A DNA stretch of 64,000 nucleotides, from the NCBI RefSeq assembly GCF_002261425.1, contig NZ_NEVJ01000003.1, positions 3,100,001-3,164,000 on the forward strand. Reading direction: 5' to 3'. The notes under the pieces are model-generated. The model was not told where the DNA came from. It did not search any database and saw nothing but the letters and a program-made list of their open reading frames with translations. This document shows positions 53,160 through 63,271 of the stretch, in pieces (the stretch's first letter is position 1; every line of letters starts with the position of its first letter). Made by a program: the position numbers and the translations under genes. The DNA comes from Bordetella genomosp. 9 (lineage in GTDB: Bacteria; Pseudomonadota; Gammaproteobacteria; Burkholderiales; Burkholderiaceae_B).

Positions 53160-55528
53160 ATGTACCTTCACGTCCAGCCCCGTTTCGACACCGCATTCTG
53201 GAGCCCCTATACCCCGCCCTCCCGCCAAGCCGAACGCGGCGGCGACCGGCCGGCGGACGACGCCGCGCCGCTGAGCTATTCGGAAGCGCGGCACGGCCCG
53301 CATGCCGCGTTCCGCGACGGGCCCGACTTCCCTGCCTACAAGGAGGAAATGCGTACCGGCCTCGCGTTCCTGGCCGACTTCTGCCGGCGGCATCGCCTGC
53401 CCGACGCGGAAGGCATCGCGGCCAACCTTGACACCTTCTTTCGCCATCGCTTCGACGACCCGCACTATTTCAGCACCCGCGCCGGCATCGTCGATTCGCG
53501 CGGCAAACAATCGCTGGATGAGTTCTGCTGGATGATCCGCCACGACACGATGGACCTGGACGTGAAGAAAGCCGCCGTCCGCGATCTGGCGATGGGCATC
53601 ACGGAATGCGCCGACGGCGCGGTGTCGAATCTCGTCTCGGCGGCGCGCAAGCTGGCCCTGGCCGCCGGCGGCGTGCGCGGCACGCTCTGGGAAATCAAGG
53701 AGCAGGCCGCGCGCGATACGCTGTTGGGCGCGGTGCAGGAATATTTCGCCCGGCAACCGGGCTATCACCCCGGCAACGAAATCCACTACGTCACGACCGC
53801 GTGGAACAGCCTGGCCGGAGGCTTCGGATTCGACCCGGACCCCGATGGCACGAGGATGCCCGACGCGCAGGACTGCAAGTTCCTGCACATCTGCGGCCAA
53901 CGTCTCGGCTTGGCGCTGACGCCGGACCGGCTCGCCCTGACGCTGGCGGAAACCTGCCTGGCCCGGTTCAACGAAAGCCTCCCCACGCATCGGGACCCGC
54001 CCGCGGCTTCCTGGACGCCCGCCGTGCAGGAAGCCTTCATGGACAAGTTGCGCCAGATCGGCGGCGACTGCGGCCTGACCTGGGAAGATGGCGAGCGCCT
54101 GGACGCCGACACGCAAACCTGGCGGCACCGCGAAAGCGACCTGCGCCTGCGCAGCTTCGTCAAGCTGCGGCAACGGGACGATGCCTGCACCTACCTGCCG
54201 CGCACCGATGCATCGCTGATCGCGCTGGACATCCTGCGCGCCATGGCGGCACTGCGGCTATTGCCAGCAGGCAATCAGCCGAAAAACTACGGCGAATGGA
54301 TCGAGGCGGACGGCACCCGGGGCGCGCTGTTCGCCTACGGCCAGTTGGCATGGATCGCGCGTGCCGACGCCAGCGCGGCTTTCGCCCCACCGCTGTGGGA
54401 CGCCACCGCCGTGGACATCGAGCTGTCCACCTTGCGCGACCTGCTGCGGTGGCGGGACACATCGCTCGGCGACGACCGTCCCCTCCCGCCCAGGCCGGCA
54501 TTGCTGCAATCCATCCGGAACACCGACGCGGCCCGGCTGGCGCGGATGCCGATACAGTGGGTGAACGACCCCGACTGCGCCGAGCCCTTCCTGGCAAGGC
54601 TGGGCGAGGATGGCACGACGCAATACCTGGATGCCCACGCGCGCACCCTGGGCACGTTGGCGCCGTACGAACGCGACAGGCTGCTCACCGGCCTGCTGCG
54701 CGCGAACATGCGGCGGTCCATTCCGGCCGTGACGCGGCACTGGTCCGCCAGTCTGGCGGTACGGGTGGATATCGTCCATGACCTGCTGCGCTGCCACGCC
54801 ATCCCCGAGTTGCGCGACGCCCTGCTGGCCGACGATGCCGCCGCGGCGGTCATGGCATGGCTCGCGGCGTGGCGGACGCCGGGGTTGCTGGATTTCATCG
54901 CGCCCAGGATCGGCCGCCTGCTGAACGCCCTGTACATGGGCTCACCCGTGCTATCGACCGCCTTGCGTTCCGGCCGCGCCGCGCCGGTGGATGCATTCTT
55001 CATGCTGTTGAGGGAACTGCTGAAGGACGAGCACATCCGCTCGCACCTCCAGCATGGGCTGCCCGAACTGCTGCGCGCCATGGACTTCCTGGGCGCGCCC
55101 ACGCTTTCCCTCGCCATGGCCAGCGGCCATACCGCGGCGGTGCAGGCCTACTACGACGGCGTCAGCGGATTGCTCGCCGAGCCGGTCCACGCGGCGATCG
55201 GGCCGGCGCTGCGGGGCGCATTGCCGGACTTGCTGACGGCAACCGCGGAGGCGGGCGACTCGGGATTGGCCTATGCCCTGGCGAACGGCCATGCGGCGGT
55301 GATCAAGGCCTTCCACGACATCATCGTCAAATTCCTGGGCGACGCCGGCACGGCGCCCTGGATCAGCCCGCGCCTGCCCGATATGCTCGACGCGGTGGAC
55401 GGCGACGGCAGGGCGGGCCTGATGCTGGCCGTGAAGGGGGGCCATGCGGACGCGGCGTTCGCCTACGTCGCCTTGCGCTCGGACCCCGTCATCATGGCGT
55501 TGTTGCCGGCGGATCGGCAAGCGGCGCG

Positions 55529-55532
<4 letters not shown>
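53160..55532 (+). CDS. Large protein with C-terminal ankyrin-like repeats (790 aa), effector-like
   Basis: I do not recognise the full-length family. From the ATG at 53160 the protein starts YLHVQPRFDTAFWSPYTPPS; an ATG 28 codons upstream has no better ribosome-binding site. Residues about 120-250 hold conserved-looking patches (TECADGAVSNLVSAARKL, GNEIHYVTTAWNSLAGGFG). The last 190 residues form about four 50-54-residue repeats, each with a core like LPDLLTATAEAGDSGLAYAL, then ANGHAAVIKAFHD. These resemble the ankyrin-like repeats of ShET2/EspL-type type III effectors as I remember them; this is not a search result. No signal peptide is visible. The stop overlaps the convergent livF stop. 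Confidence 0.7.
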
Positions 55533-56251
<719 letters not shown>

Positions 56252-56298
56252 GACGGTTGTTCTCCTTGTGTCCGGCTGTTGCACCACGCCTGGCCGGC

Positions 56299-58227
56299 TT
56301 AGGCCGTCACCGCGCCGCCCAGGTAGGCTTCCACGACGCGGCTGTCGGCCTGCACCTGGGCAGGCTGGCCTTCGGAGATCTTCTGGCCGAAGTCCAGCAC
56401 CGACACGGTGTCGCAGACGCTCATCACCACGTCCATGTGGTGTTCGATCAGGATCAGCGTGATGCCGTGGTCGCGCACCTTGCGGATGATCTGCAGCAGT
56501 TCCGCGATGTCCGGCGCGGTCAGGCCGGCTGCCGGCTCGTCCAGCAGCAACAGTTGCGGGTCCAGCGCCAGGGCGCGGGCGATTTCCAGCAGGCGCTGCT
56601 TGCCGTAAGGCAGGTTGCGGGCTTCTTCGGCCGCGTACGACTCCAGCCCGACGAAATCCAGCAGGGCCAGCGCGCGGGCGCGCGCGGCGGTTTCCTCGCC
56701 CTTCCAGCGGGGGGTGCGCAGCGCGATGTTGGTCAGTCCGGTCCGGAAGCTGTGGTGCAGGCCGACCAGCACGTTTTCCAGGGCCGTCATTTCGCCGAAC
56801 AGGGCGACGTTCTGGAAGGTGCGCGCGATGCCTGCGCCGGCGATCTGCGCCGGCACCATGCCGGCCAGCGATCGGCCATTGAACTCCACGGTGCCGCCGG
56901 TGGGTACATAGATGCCGGTCAGCACGTTCATCATCGTGCTCTTGCCGGAGCCGTTGGGGCCGATCAGGCCATGGATGGTGCCACGCCGGACCACCAGGTC
57001 GACCTGGTTCAGCGCCTTCAGCCCGCCGAACTGCATCACCACGCCCTTGGCGTTGAGCAGGACGTCGCCGCCGTCCGCGCCCGCGGCCTGCGGGACGGCC
57101 TCGATGCGATGCGCCAGCTCGGTGCTGACCGCCAGGGCCTTGCGGCCGGTCTGGAAGAACAGGTTGCGCACGAAGCCGACGATGCCGTCGGGCAGGTAAT
57201 ACACCACGAACAGGATCATGGCGCCGAAGATGGTCAGGCGCCAATCGGTCAGGGCCTCGACCCAGAAGGAAAACACCGCCAGCAGGATGGTGCCGGCCAC
57301 CGGCACCGCCATCCGGTTCGGCGTCGCGCGACCCTTTGCGATGGCGATCGCCGCGCCCACCGCCATCAGGATGGCCAGCGTCAGGGCAATCGCGCGGAAG
57401 GTGCCGATGTCGTCCAGCATCTTGGGCAGCAGCACGACGATCGCGGCGCCCAGCAGCGCGCCGACCCGCGATTTGCGCCCGCCCATGATGATCGCCAGCA
57501 GGAACAGGATGGTGAGCTCAAAGTTGTAGGTGTTGGGCGAGATGTACTGCTCCGAATAGGAGTACAACGCACCCGCGAGGCCGGCGAAACCGGCGCTGAT
57601 CACGAAGGCCACCACCTTGTAGCGGTAGACGGAAACACCCATGCAGTCGGCGGCGATGGGGCTGTCGCGCAGGGCTTCGAAGGTGCGGCCGATGTGCGAT
57701 TTCAGGATGCGGTGCACGACCAGCAGCGCCAGGACCAGCAGCACCGCCACCAGCCAGAAGTATTCGGCCTTGGTCAACACGTGGCCGTTGAAGGATGGCT
57801 TGTTGATCTTGATGCCCAGCGGCCCTTCGGTCAGGAAGGTCATTTCGTTGATCAGGATCTGGATGATGGTGCCGAAGGCCAGCGTGACCATGGCCAGGTA
57901 GGGGCCGGTCACCCGCAGCGCGGGCAGCGCCAGCACCGCGCCGAACAGGGCGGCGATCAGGATGGCGGCCGGCAGGATGATGCCGATGGGCATCTGCAGG
58001 TGGAACACCATCACGCCCGCGACATACGAGCCGATGCCGAACAGGCCGGCGTGGCCCAGCGATACCTGCCCCGTATAGCCCACCACGATATCCAGCCCGA
58101 ACAACAGGATGGCGTAGATCATGATGGTCTCGATCAGGTGCAGGTAATACGGATTCGTGACGGCCAGGGGCAAGCCCGCCAGCACGACGATGCCCACTAC
58201 CGAAGCGATGAAGGTCAGCGATCTCAT
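56299..58227 (-). CDS. Fused Liv permease-ATPase (LivM-LivG)
   Basis: This 642-residue protein joins a LivM-type permease (residues 1 to about 370; VVGYTGQVSLGHAGLFGIGS and the coupling loop RTFEALRDSPIAADCMGVSV) to a LivG-type ATPase (from about residue 395; Walker A GPNGSGKSTMMNVL, Walker B LLLLDEPAAGLTAPDIAELL, LIEHHMDVVMSVCDTVSVLD). The reading frame is continuous, so this is a real fusion, not a sequencing frameshift. Such fusions occur in other Burkholderiales. It lies between livH and livF of the second system. Confidence 0.93.
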   Translation of the reverse strand: MRSLTFIASVVGIVVLAGLPLAVTNPYYLHLIETIMIYAILLFGLDIVVGYTGQVSLGHAGLFGIGSYVAGVMVFHLQMPIGIILPAAILIAALFGAVLALPALRVTGPYLAMVTLAFGTIIQILINEMTFLTEGPLGIKINKPSFNGHVLTKAEYFWLVAVLLVLALLVVHRILKSHIGRTFEALRDSPIAADCMGVSVYRYKVVAFVISAGFAGLAGALYSYSEQYISPNTYNFELTILFLLAIIMGGRKSRVGALLGAAIVVLLPKMLDDIGTFRAIALTLAILMAVGAAIAIAKGRATPNRMAVPVAGTILLAVFSFWVEALTDWRLTIFGAMILFVVYYLPDGIVGFVRNLFFQTGRKALAVSTELAHRIEAVPQAAGADGGDVLLNAKGVVMQFGGLKALNQVDLVVRRGTIHGLIGPNGSGKSTMMNVLTGIYVPTGGTVEFNGRSLAGMVPAQIAGAGIARTFQNVALFGEMTALENVLVGLHHSFRTGLTNIALRTPRWKGEETAARARALALLDFVGLESYAAEEARNLPYGKQRLLEIARALALDPQLLLLDEPAAGLTAPDIAELLQIIRKVRDHGITLILIEHHMDVVMSVCDTVSVLDFGQKISEGQPAQVQADSRVVEAYLGGAVTA

Positions 58228-58237
58228 GTCTGGGGCC

Positions 58238-59110
58238 TCACACCTTTTTTATAGCGGTTTTTCCGAAGAGGCCCGCCGGCTTGACGGCCAGCACCAGGAG
58301 CAGCAGCACCAGCCCGGGGACATCCTTGTAGCCGGTCGAAATATAGAAACCCGTGGTCGTTTCCGCGATGCCCAGGATCAGCCCGCCGACGATCACGCCG
58401 GTGCCGCTGGACAGGCCGCCGATGATGGCGACGGCGAAGGCCTTCAATCCCAGCACCGCGCCCATGGTCGCGCCCGTCAAGGTCAGCGGCGCGATCAGCA
58501 CGCCAGCGAACGCCGTCGTCAGCGACGACAGCGCGTAGGACAAGGTGATGACCAGATTGGTATTGATGCCCATCAGTCCCGCCGCGGCACGATCGGCCGA
58601 CGTCGCCACGAAGGCCTTGCCGTAGATGGACTTGCGATTGAACAGCTCCACCAGCAGCATCATCGCCAGCGCGCCCACCACGACCAGCAGCTCCATCGGC
58701 AGCACGTTGGCTCCCGCCACCTGGATCGGCGACATCGGCAGCGGCGAAGGAAACGGCAGGTCGTCGCGGCCCCATACGTTTTCCGCGACATTGCGAAAGA
58801 TGATGCCCAGCGCGATCGTCGCCATGATCCAGCCGAACTCCGAGCGCGTCTTGATGGCCGGCCGCACGCCGACCCGCTCCACCACCGCGCCCTGCAGGAA
58901 ACCGAACAGGCAGACCAGCGGAATCATGACCCAGTAGTTCACGCCCTCGCCCACCAGGGACAGGCCCACCAGCGCGCCCAGCATCAGCGCTTCGCCCTGG
59001 CCGAAGTTCAGCGTGCCCGAGGTGGCGAACGTCAGCTGGTAGCCGAACGCGATCACCGCGTAGATCATGCCCAGCGCGATGCCGCTATAGATAAGCTGTA
59101 GAAGAATCAT
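58238..59110 (-). CDS. livH: Liv-type ABC transporter permease (LivH), second system
   Basis: This 290-residue permease begins LQLIYSGIALGMIYAVIAFG and has LNFGQGEALMLGALVGLSLV and GKAFVATSADRAAAGLMGIN, as in LivH. It is encoded 10 bp upstream of the fused permease-ATPase gene and 87 bp after the receptor gene. Confidence 0.93.
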   Translation of the reverse strand: MILLQLIYSGIALGMIYAVIAFGYQLTFATSGTLNFGQGEALMLGALVGLSLVGEGVNYWVMIPLVCLFGFLQGAVVERVGVRPAIKTRSEFGWIMATIALGIIFRNVAENVWGRDDLPFPSPLPMSPIQVAGANVLPMELLVVVGALAMMLLVELFNRKSIYGKAFVATSADRAAAGLMGINTNLVITLSYALSSLTTAFAGVLIAPLTLTGATMGAVLGLKAFAVAIIGGLSSGTGVIVGGLILGIAETTTGFYISTGYKDVPGLVLLLLVLAVKPAGLFGKTAIKKV

Positions 59111-59197
59111 GGGACATCCACGTCAAGGAACCGCCGCCCCGCGCCCAGGCGGCGCGGGCGGCAGCGGGAGTTACCGCAAGACAGGCGTCGCGGACGG

Positions 59198-60427
59198 CTA
59201 CTTGGCCTGGGCCGATGCAACCTTGGCGCTGGCGTCCTTCTTGCGCGGCTGCGCCGTGGCCTTGATGTCGTCCGGATAGGCATAGACCACGCGGCCATCC
59301 TTGACCTCGCCGAACACCACCAGGTTCGCCGTGATGGCGTCGTGGTCGTCATGCGTGAACGGATGGTCGTAGGTCATGACCACGCCTTCCACCGGCGTCT
59401 GCAGGTTTTCCAGGGCGGCGCGGATCTTCGGCCCATCGGTGGAGTTGGCCTGCTTGATGGCCGCGGCCAGCAGATAGATCGAGTCGTAGCCCTGCGCCGC
59501 CGACACCGGGGAATCGATGCGGTTGTTCTTGGGCTTGAACTTGGCCAGGTAGGCGTCGATGAAGGCCTTGCGCTTGGGCGTATTGGGTTCCTGGATGAAG
59601 GTCTGCGGCATCCGCGCGCCCGAGCCGTTGGGTCCGGCGTTGTCGATGTAGTTGGCCATCGACAGCGTCCAGCTGCCTATCATGGGCACCTTCCAGCCCA
59701 GCTTGGCCATGCCGTTGGCGATCTGCGCCAGTTCCGGGCCGATGCCGTAGGTCAGGATGGCCTCGGCGCCAGCCTGCTTGGACTTCAGCAGCTGCGCCGT
59801 CATGTCGACGTCCTTGATGTTGAATTTTTCCACGGCGACCGCCTTGACGCCCTTGGCCGCCAGCGCCTTTTCCAGGTCCTCGCGGCCCAGCTGGCCGTAG
59901 TTGGTGGAGTCGGCCAGGATCGCCACCTTTTTGTAGCCGTCGCGCACCACCGCTTCTTCCACGATCATCGGCGCCTGGATGCTGTCGTGCGCGGCATTGC
60001 GGAACACGTAGTTGTCGGCGTCGGTGAACTGGTGAGTGATCACGCTGCCCGTCGCCACGTTGTTGAAGACGGGGATCTTGGCGTCCTGGTAGAAACGCTG
60101 CGACGCCAGCGCCACGCCGGTGTTGATGAAGCCGACCGTGGCGACCACCTGTTCCTTGTTGATCAGTTCCTGGGCGATCTGCACGCCGCGCTCGTTCTTG
60201 GCTTCATCATCGCGTTCGATCAGCACCAGCTGCCGGCCCAGCACGCCGCCGTTCTTGTTGATTTCCTCCGCTGCCAGCCGCACGCCGTCGCGCATGCTGA
60301 CGCCCATGGAGGACGAGCCGCCGGTATAGGGGCCGGACACGCCGATCTTGATGGGGTCGGCGGCATAGGCGCCGCCGGTCAGTGCAATTGCAAGGGTTCC
60401 TACCAGCAGTTTTAAACGATGGTTCAT
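59198..60427 (-). CDS. livK: Branched-chain amino-acid ABC transporter substrate-binding protein
   Basis: This 409-residue periplasmic receptor has a signal peptide (residues 1-22, ending in GAYAAD). The mature start PIKIGVSGPYTGGSSSMGVS, VATVGFINTGVALA and YGQLGREDLEKALAAKGVKA are typical of Leu/Ile/Val-type receptors. A Lys/Ala-rich tail (RKKDASAKVASAQAK) ends the protein. GGAG lies 6 bases before the ATG at 60427; the longer upstream frame is unsupported. Confidence 0.92.
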   Translation of the reverse strand: MNHRLKLLVGTLAIALTGGAYAADPIKIGVSGPYTGGSSSMGVSMRDGVRLAAEEINKNGGVLGRQLVLIERDDEAKNERGVQIAQELINKEQVVATVGFINTGVALASQRFYQDAKIPVFNNVATGSVITHQFTDADNYVFRNAAHDSIQAPMIVEEAVVRDGYKKVAILADSTNYGQLGREDLEKALAAKGVKAVAVEKFNIKDVDMTAQLLKSKQAGAEAILTYGIGPELAQIANGMAKLGWKVPMIGSWTLSMANYIDNAGPNGSGARMPQTFIQEPNTPKRKAFIDAYLAKFKPKNNRIDSPVSAAQGYDSIYLLAAAIKQANSTDGPKIRAALENLQTPVEGVVMTYDHPFTHDDHDAITANLVVFGEVKDGRVVYAYPDDIKATAQPRKKDASAKVASAQAK

Positions 60428-60939
60428 CGTTGTCTCCGTTGTCGATATCGATGCTGCGTTGGAAAACCGTTCTGTGCGATCAGAGGATTGCGGTGGCGAG
60501 GCTCCTGACGGGGTCGCCCGCGCGCGCCGCCGCGACGATGCGCGGCAGGGGTGCGACGAAGCTGGAAAAAGATGGCCGATGCGGAGTGCAAAGGTCATGA
60601 GGCAGGGGCGTCGCGGCAGGGGCGACGCTCGTGTGTCCGTATTCCGCGGCGGCGGAAACCATGCCTTCTCCCTCGATCTTCTTTTATGCGGCCGGGGCCG
60701 TGCGAGGCGGGTGCGTGCATTATGTGGCGCGTGTCGACGCAGCCGCTGTCTCCTCGCGCTCAATGATAGTGAGCGCGCAGCGCGGGCTCAATGCTGCTTT
60801 CATTAGGGATTGCCCGCGCGCCGAAAGTTTCGCGTAAGTTCCACTGCCTTACCGCGCGCGAACCGGGCCGTCACCGGGGTTTTATGTCGTGGCGCGAGCG
60901 AAACTGTCGACAAAGCGAAGGCGGCGGCACGGCCGCTCC
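60428..60939. other. Long intergenic region upstream of livK
   Basis: No gene is supported in this stretch: short open frames on both strands lack ribosome-binding sites and family features. It presumably contains the promoter of the second liv operon, whose start faces it. An AT-richer stretch near 60762-60772 (CAATGATAGTG) and the CATTAGG near 60800 are the only departures from high GC that I could see. No tRNA or structured RNA was recognised. Confidence 0.5.
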
Positions 60940-60977
60940 CTACAGCACGCGCGCCAAGCTACAGCACGCGCGCCAAG
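60940..60977 (-). repeat. Exact 19-bp tandem duplication including the argO stop codon
   Basis: CTACAGCACGCGCGCCAAG occurs at 60940-60958 and 60959-60977. On the minus strand the unit is the last five codons plus the TAG and the adjoining bases, so the whole gene end is copied right after the stop. Confidence 0.95.
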
Positions 60978-61588
60978 AGCCGGCACGCGAGCGCGGCCAT
61001 GACGATGGCCATGCCGCCATCCAGCAGGCGCCAGGCGCGCGGATCGCGGAACAGCGGCCGCAGCAGCCGCGCGCCGCCGCCCAGCGCCAGCAGCCATAGC
61101 AGGCTGGCGGTCATGGCCCCCGCCGCGTAGGCCGCGGCGTTGTGGCCGAAACCCTGGGCCAGCGAGCCGACCAGGATGACGTCCATCCAGAAGTGCGGAT
61201 TGATCACCGTGAAGCCCAGCGCGCCCAGCATGGCGGCGCGCCGCGTTCCGGCGGCCTGGCGCGCGGGCGCGAGCCCGCCCCCGGCGGACCAGGCGCGCCG
61301 CGCCGCGCGCGCCGCATACAGGGCCAGGAAGACGGCGCCGGCCCAGGCCACCGCCGGCATGATCCAGGGCGCCTGGCCAGACAGCGTGCGCCAGGCCATC
61401 ACGCTGAGCGCGATGCACAGCGCGTCGGCGGCGGCGCACACGGCCAGCACGCTGCCGATGTGGGCGCGCTGCAGGCCCTGCCGCAGGATGAAGGCGCTTT
61501 GCGCGCCCACGGCCGCGAACAGGCCCAGGCCGGTGCCCAGCCCGGATAGCCACGGAAGAAAAATGGAAGCGTTCATGATGGCGGCCAT
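60959..61588 (-). CDS. argO: LysE/ArgO family amino-acid exporter
   Basis: This inner-membrane protein of about 209 residues has six predicted helices. Signature stretches are GLGLFAAVGAQSAFILRQGL and GALGFTVINPHFWMDVILVG, both typical of ArgO/LysE exporters of arginine or lysine. The first in-frame ATG (61588) is used; another lies four codons on (61576). It diverges from an argP-like regulator, the known regulator of argO in other bacteria, across 60 bp with an inverted repeat. Confidence 0.9.
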   Translation of the reverse strand: MAAIMNASIFLPWLSGLGTGLGLFAAVGAQSAFILRQGLQRAHIGSVLAVCAAADALCIALSVMAWRTLSGQAPWIMPAVAWAGAVFLALYAARAARRAWSAGGGLAPARQAAGTRRAAMLGALGFTVINPHFWMDVILVGSLAQGFGHNAAAYAAGAMTASLLWLLALGGGARLLRPLFRDPRAWRLLDGGMAIVMAALACRLLARVL

Positions 61589-61616
61589 TCTGGCTTGCCG
61601 TGGCCATGAAGAACAG

Positions 61617-61640
61617 CTAAATTTCCTAATCCATATTTAG
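61617..61640. promoter_or_regulatory. Inverted repeat between argO and argP
   Basis: CTAAAT (61617-61622) and ATTTAG (61635-61640) form an inverted repeat with a 12-base gap, containing a T-N11-A LysR-type motif. It sits in the 60-bp divergent spacer and is a probable ArgP binding site. Confidence 0.6.
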
Positions 61641-61648
61641 CAACGCTA

Positions 61649-62557
61649 ATGCATATGAACCTGGATCATGCTCAGCTGCGCGCCTTGGCCGCCGTCGTGC
61701 GCGAAGGCAGTTTCGAGCGCGCCGCGGCCGCCCTGCATGTGACGCCGTCGGCCGTTTCCCAGCGGATCAAGGCGCTGGAAGACCGGGTCGGCCGCCTGCT
61801 GGTGCAACGGACGACGCCGACGACGGCGACGCCGGACGGGCGGGTCCTCGTCCAGCTGGCGGAGCAGGCGACGCTGCTGGAGCACGACGCCCTGAACCGG
61901 CTGGGCGTGGCCGAAGACGCGCCGCAGGCCACGCTGCCGGTCGCGGTCAACCACGACAGCCTGGAAACCTGGTTCATGGACGCGGCGGTGAACTTCGCCG
62001 CCCGCACGCGCGCCACGCTGGACCTGCGGGCGGAAGACCAGGACCACACCGCCGAACTCCTGCGCGGCGGCGCCGTGATGGGCGCGGTCACCACCCTGGC
62101 CGAACCGGTGCAGGGCTGCCGCCTGCATGCACTGGGCAGCATGCGCTACGCGGCGACGTGCAGCCCCGACTTCCACGGACGCCATTTCGCCGACGGCGTC
62201 GATGCCCGTTCGCTCAGCCAGGCCCCGGTGCTGGTCTACAACCGCAAGGACGCGCTGCAGGGGCGCTTCGCCCGGCGCATCCTGCGCGGCGCGGCCTGGC
62301 AGCCGCCGGTGTGGTGGCTGCCTTCGGCGCGCGCCTTCGTGCGCGCCTCGCTGGCGGGATTGGGCTGGACCATGAATCCCCTGGCGCTGGTGCAGGCTGA
62401 CCTCGACGCGGGACGGCTGGTGCTGCTGCGGGCGCGCGCCTTCGAAGACACGCCGCTGTACTGGCAGCACTGGCGGGTGGCGTCCGACACCATGGCGGCG
62501 TTGACGGACGCCGTGCTGGCCGCCGCGCGCGGGCTGATACGCCGGCGCGGGGGCTGA
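61649..62557 (+). CDS. argP: LysR-family regulator ArgP
   Basis: This 302-residue LysR regulator has the winged HTH at residues 1-60 (NLDHAQLRALAAVVREGSFE, AAAALHVTPSAVSQRIKALE) and a C-terminal effector-binding domain. The sequence and the divergent argO gene match ArgP/LysG, which senses arginine and lysine. A second ATG lies at 61655 and either could be used. Confidence 0.92.
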   Translation: MHMNLDHAQLRALAAVVREGSFERAAAALHVTPSAVSQRIKALEDRVGRLLVQRTTPTTATPDGRVLVQLAEQATLLEHDALNRLGVAEDAPQATLPVAVNHDSLETWFMDAAVNFAARTRATLDLRAEDQDHTAELLRGGAVMGAVTTLAEPVQGCRLHALGSMRYAATCSPDFHGRHFADGVDARSLSQAPVLVYNRKDALQGRFARRILRGAAWQPPVWWLPSARAFVRASLAGLGWTMNPLALVQADLDAGRLVLLRARAFEDTPLYWQHWRVASDTMAALTDAVLAAARGLIRRRGG

Positions 62558-62590
62558 GTAAACTAGCCCCATCATCCTTGGAGACTACTT

Positions 62591-63160
62591 ATGCCGTTTT
62601 CCCGCCTGGCCATCGCCGCCGTCGCCCTTGCCCTTTACGGCACCGCGCAGGCGCATGACTACAAGATCCGCGACATCGAGATCGAAGATCCCTGGGTACG
62701 CGCCACCGCGCCCGGCCAGACGGCGGGCGGGGGCTATATGGAAATCGAGAACGACGGCGCCACGGAAGACCAGCTGATCGGCATCAAGTCGGATGCGGCC
62801 AGCAGCGTCAGCCTGCACCAGACTGTGACCAGCAACGGCGTGTCCACGATGCGGGAAGTCGACGGCGGCGTGACGGTGCCCGCCAAGGGCGAAGTCAAGT
62901 TCACGCCCGGCGGCTACCACGTCATGTTCGAAAAGCTGAAGGCGCCGTTCAAGGAAGGCATGGAAATCCCAGCCACCCTGACCTTCCGCCACGCCGGCGA
63001 CGTGCAGGTCAAGTTCGAGGTCAAGCCGCTGACGTACAAGGCGCCCGGCGCGGGCGCGAACATGCAGGGCGGCGACATGGGCCATATGCACCATATGGGG
63101 AACATGGGGAGCATGGGCGGCATGCAGGGCCAGGGCACGCCAGCCCCTGCCGGGCGCTAG
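62591..63160 (+). CDS. PCu(A)C copper chaperone
   Basis: This 189-residue periplasmic protein has a signal peptide (residues 1-21, TAQAHD) and a DUF461/PCu(A)C domain with the Cu(I) ligands in SLHQTV, STMREV and GGYHVMFEKL, the H(M)x10Mx21HxM pattern. It delivers copper to cytochrome oxidase. The C-terminal tail from about residue 155 is Met/His/Gly-rich (MQGGDMGHMHHMGNMGSMGG) and could bind more copper. It follows argP and precedes a Bug gene on the other strand. The TAG stop is copied 7 bp later. Confidence 0.9.
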   Translation: MPFSRLAIAAVALALYGTAQAHDYKIRDIEIEDPWVRATAPGQTAGGGYMEIENDGATEDQLIGIKSDAASSVSLHQTVTSNGVSTMREVDGGVTVPAKGEVKFTPGGYHVMFEKLKAPFKEGMEIPATLTFRHAGDVQVKFEVKPLTYKAPGAGANMQGGDMGHMHHMGNMGSMGGMQGQGTPAPAGR

Positions 63161-63206
63161 GCGCTAGTAGCGGGGCGATCGGGTCCTGCCGCCGACCGGC
63201 CCGCTC

Positions 63207-63271
63207 TGCTCCAGGCTGCTGTTCCAGGCTGCGGTTCCAGGCTGACTACTGACCTGCTATTCCAGCCTGAT
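63207..63271 (-). repeat. 13-bp tandem units after the stop of the last Bug gene
   Basis: On the minus strand the gene ends CAGGCTGGAATAG, and three related 13-bp units follow after one diverged unit: CAGCCTGGAACCG, CAGCCTGGAACAG and CAGCCTGGAGCAG. Copies are degenerate. Confidence 0.75.

Noticed and set aside
56299..58227. Frameshift or assembly error joining livM and livG
   Set aside because: The frame is continuous through a plausible linker, both halves are intact, and similar fusions are known in related bacteria.
60428..60958. Small genes in the livK upstream region
   Set aside because: Several overlapping frames of 60-115 codons exist on both strands, but none has a ribosome-binding site or recognisable product.
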